NCBI GenBank assembly: GCA_027014065.1
Contig: JALWEL010000219.1
Span: 1-6,972, forward strand
Reading direction: 5' to 3'
From: DHVE2 group archaeon
GTDB taxonomy: Archaea > Thermoplasmatota > Thermoplasmata > Thermoplasmatales > Aciduliprofundaceae
DNA: 6,972 nt
In this document: in pieces, positions 5,678 through 6,972 of the stretch
How the letters are laid out: every line of letters starts with the position of its first letter
How positions within the stretch are numbered: the first letter of the stretch is position 1
Notes under the pieces: generated by a model
Databases searched by the model: none
What the model saw: the letters and a program-made list of their open reading frames with translations, nothing else
What the model was told of the DNA's origin: nothing
Translations under genes and position numbers: made by a program

Positions 5678-6427
5678 ATGTACAGGGTTGTAGAGATAGA
5701 AGAAATAAAAGAGGAAGCGAAGGGCATAAAAACTTTCAGATTTTACGATTATCAGAATGTGGAGCCGGGGCAATTCTACATGATCTGGCTCCCGGGCGTG
5801 GACGAGTTCCCCATGAGTGTGTCCTACGTGGGCGATTTGAAGGGAGTTACGGTTAAAAAAATAGGAAAGGGCACCGAGAAAATGCACGGGATGAAAGAAG
5901 GGGATAAGCTCTGGATTCGCGGCCCATACGGCCACGGGTTCAAGGTGGAAGAGGGAAAGGCATTAGTGGTAGGCGGAGGCTCCGGCATGGCCACCTTAGC
6001 GCCCTTAATCGAAAAATTAAATGATTACGAGGTGATAATAGCCGCCAGAAACAAAGAAGAATTGCTATTCACAGAGCGATTTAAAGATGCGCAAATCGCC
6101 ACGGACGACGGCTCCTTAGGGTATCATGGATTTGCCACGGAATTGGCAGAAATAATGCTCGAAGAAAATAAATACGACGTGATATACACCTGCGGTCCGG
6201 AGCCAATGATGGCGAAGATGGTGGAAATCGCAAAAAAAAGAGAAATAAAAATTCAAGCATCGTTGGAGAGATTCATGAAATGCGGCATAGGCATATGCGA
6301 TTCTTGCAGCATCAACGGATATCGAGTGTGCGTGGATGGGCCAGTGTTCTCCTCACCGCTTTTATTTGATATGGATGAACTGGGAAGAGAGAAAAGAAAG
6401 CCTTCGGGATTAAAGGTGAAAATATGA
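5678..6427 (+). CDS. pyrK: Dihydroorotate dehydrogenase electron-transfer subunit (FAD, 2Fe-2S)
   Basis: PyrK carries electrons from the FMN of PyrD through a 2Fe-2S cluster and FAD to NAD+. The 249-residue protein shows the ferredoxin-reductase-like order. An FAD barrel has EFPMSVSY (43-50) in place of the usual Arg-Pro-(Leu/Ile/Phe)-Ser core, followed by GPYGHGF (82-88). An NAD-binding domain opens with VVGGGSG (97-103) and contains TCGPEPMM (171-178). A C-terminal cluster loop has Cys202, Cys207, Cys210 and Cys218 (C-X4-C-X2-C-X7-C), ending in VDGPVF. The X7 loop is shorter than I recall for bacterial PyrK, and the FAD-motif Arg is replaced by Phe; both may be normal in archaea. The start at 5678 is chosen from the ribosome binding site; an alternative ATG at 5672 would add two residues. 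The stop overlaps the next gene's start. Confidence 0.93.
   Translation: MYRVVEIEEIKEEAKGIKTFRFYDYQNVEPGQFYMIWLPGVDEFPMSVSYVGDLKGVTVKKIGKGTEKMHGMKEGDKLWIRGPYGHGFKVEEGKALVVGGGSGMATLAPLIEKLNDYEVIIAARNKEELLFTERFKDAQIATDDGSLGYHGFATELAEIMLEENKYDVIYTCGPEPMMAKMVEIAKKREIKIQASLERFMKCGIGICDSCSINGYRVCVDGPVFSSPLLFDMDELGREKRKPSGLKVKI
6414..6419 (+). promoter_or_regulatory. Shine-Dalgarno site of the ABC ATPase gene
   Basis: AGGTGA near the end of pyrK lies 4 bases before the ATG at 6424. Together with the ATGA stop/start overlap, it indicates that the ATPase is translated from the pyrDK message. Confidence 0.55.
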
Positions 6428-6972
6428 TATCTGCAAATGACCTTCAGAAATGGTACGGAAAGAAGCATGTGCTCAAAGGCTTGGATTTGGAGGTGAAAGA
6501 GGGGGAAGTGTTCGGACTGCTGGGCCCCAACGGCGCGGGCAAGACAACCCTCATAAAAATTCTCACCGGCCAGACCGACGCACGGGGCGAAGTTAAGGTT
6601 GCGGGTATAGACCCGATAAAAGAACCGCTCAAGGTTCGGGAACTCGTTGGAATAGTGCCCGAGAGCGAGAGTGTGCCAAATTATCTCAACGTGGAAGAGT
6701 ACCTTTACTTCGTAGCAGAGATAAGAAAAATAAAGGGCGACGTGGTGGAAAAAAGCATAAAGAAATTTGATTTGGAAAGCTACAGGAAAGTGATATGCAA
6801 GGATCTCTCGAAGGGCACGAAGCAGAGACTTATGTTCGCCGCAGCTCTCATGCATGAGCCTAAAATTCTCTTTTTGGATGAGCCATTCATAAATCTGGAT
6901 CCTGTGTATCAGAGGGTTATGAAAAAAGTTCTGGAAGATTTCATTTCCAAAGGGAACACCATATTCATGGCA
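6424..6972 (+). CDS. ABC-2-type transporter ATP-binding protein (partial, 3' end outside window)
   Basis: The first 183 residues of an ABC ATPase, open to the right edge. Such subunits bind ATP on the inner face of the membrane and drive a separate permease. Visible motifs, in order, are Walker A GPNGAGKTT (34-42), a Q-loop region GIVPESE in which Glu80 takes the place of Gln, the signature LSKGTKQRL (128-136), Walker B ILFLDEP (148-154) with catalytic Glu153, and the D-loop NLDP (157-160). The H-loop histidine would follow just beyond the edge. Glu in the Q-loop and SKG-type signatures are, as I recall, common in the ABC-2/NatA-like exporter group, which suggests export of a drug, ion, lipid or polysaccharide; no substrate can be named. 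The ATG overlaps the pyrK stop. The permease is expected to lie downstream, outside the window. Confidence 0.9.
   Translation, partial: MISANDLQKWYGKKHVLKGLDLEVKEGEVFGLLGPNGAGKTTLIKILTGQTDARGEVKVAGIDPIKEPLKVRELVGIVPESESVPNYLNVEEYLYFVAEIRKIKGDVVEKSIKKFDLESYRKVICKDLSKGTKQRLMFAAALMHEPKILFLDEPFINLDPVYQRVMKKVLEDFISKGNTIFMA

Noticed and set aside
5498..5935. 145-residue open frame on the minus strand
   Set aside because: It is antisense to the pyrD/pyrK junction, where both true reading frames are certain; no promoter or ribosome binding site is seen.
6253..6855. 200-residue open frame on the minus strand
   Set aside because: It lies antisense to pyrK and the ABC ATPase, whose catalytic motifs are intact, and its product is a low-quality mirror with no recognisable domain or ribosome binding site.
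1..6972. CRISPR arrays, insertion sequences, att sites, rRNA
   Set aside because: No regularly spaced repeats, transposase motifs or terminal inverted repeats were seen; the window is almost fully accounted for by ordinary genes.

Overview
The window looks archaeal, most likely from a thermophilic, peptide-degrading Thermoplasmatota lineage such as the Aciduliprofundum/DHVE2 group. This is an inference, not a database match. The support is as follows. Clear TATA boxes lie about 25 bases before several start codons, implying leaderless mRNAs, while other genes carry GAGGTG/GAGGAG-type Shine-Dalgarno sites. AGA/AGG and ATA codons are common. A clostripain-like (C11) membrane-anchored protease and a prolidase-family peptidase occur in the same stretch.

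Layout, left to right. (1) The 3' end of a rightward gene (1-97) runs into and overlaps the 3' end of a leftward gene for a secreted, membrane-anchored C11 peptidase (59-1825). (2) Upstream of that, on the same strand, is a 420-residue protein of unknown function with two membrane segments and a large external domain that looks like a beta-propeller (1893-3155). (3) Bases 3156-3396 hold no convincing gene. They contain the promoter and leader of the 420-residue protein, a T-rich putative terminator and a small hairpin. (4) A 55-residue protein with a strong ribosome binding site (3397-3564, minus) sits directly behind an M24-family Xaa-Pro peptidase gene (3613-4686, minus). (5) A compact divergent promoter region (4687-4769) drives the peptidase leftward and a pyrimidine operon rightward. 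(6) The rightward operon is pyrD (4770-5675), pyrK (5678-6427) and an ABC-2-type transporter ATPase (6424 to beyond the right edge), with touching or overlapping ends.

How the genes fit together. PyrD and PyrK form the NAD-linked class 1B dihydroorotate dehydrogenase, the fourth step of UMP synthesis. The C11 protease outside the cell and the M24 peptidase inside it are consistent with a peptide-consuming lifestyle, although they are separate transcription units. The ABC ATPase is translationally linked to pyrK, but its substrate cannot be read from the sequence.

I did not find a clearly new multi-gene system. The least explained items are the 55-residue protein, the propeller-like membrane protein next to the C11 protease, and the linkage of an ABC exporter-type ATPase to pyrDK.
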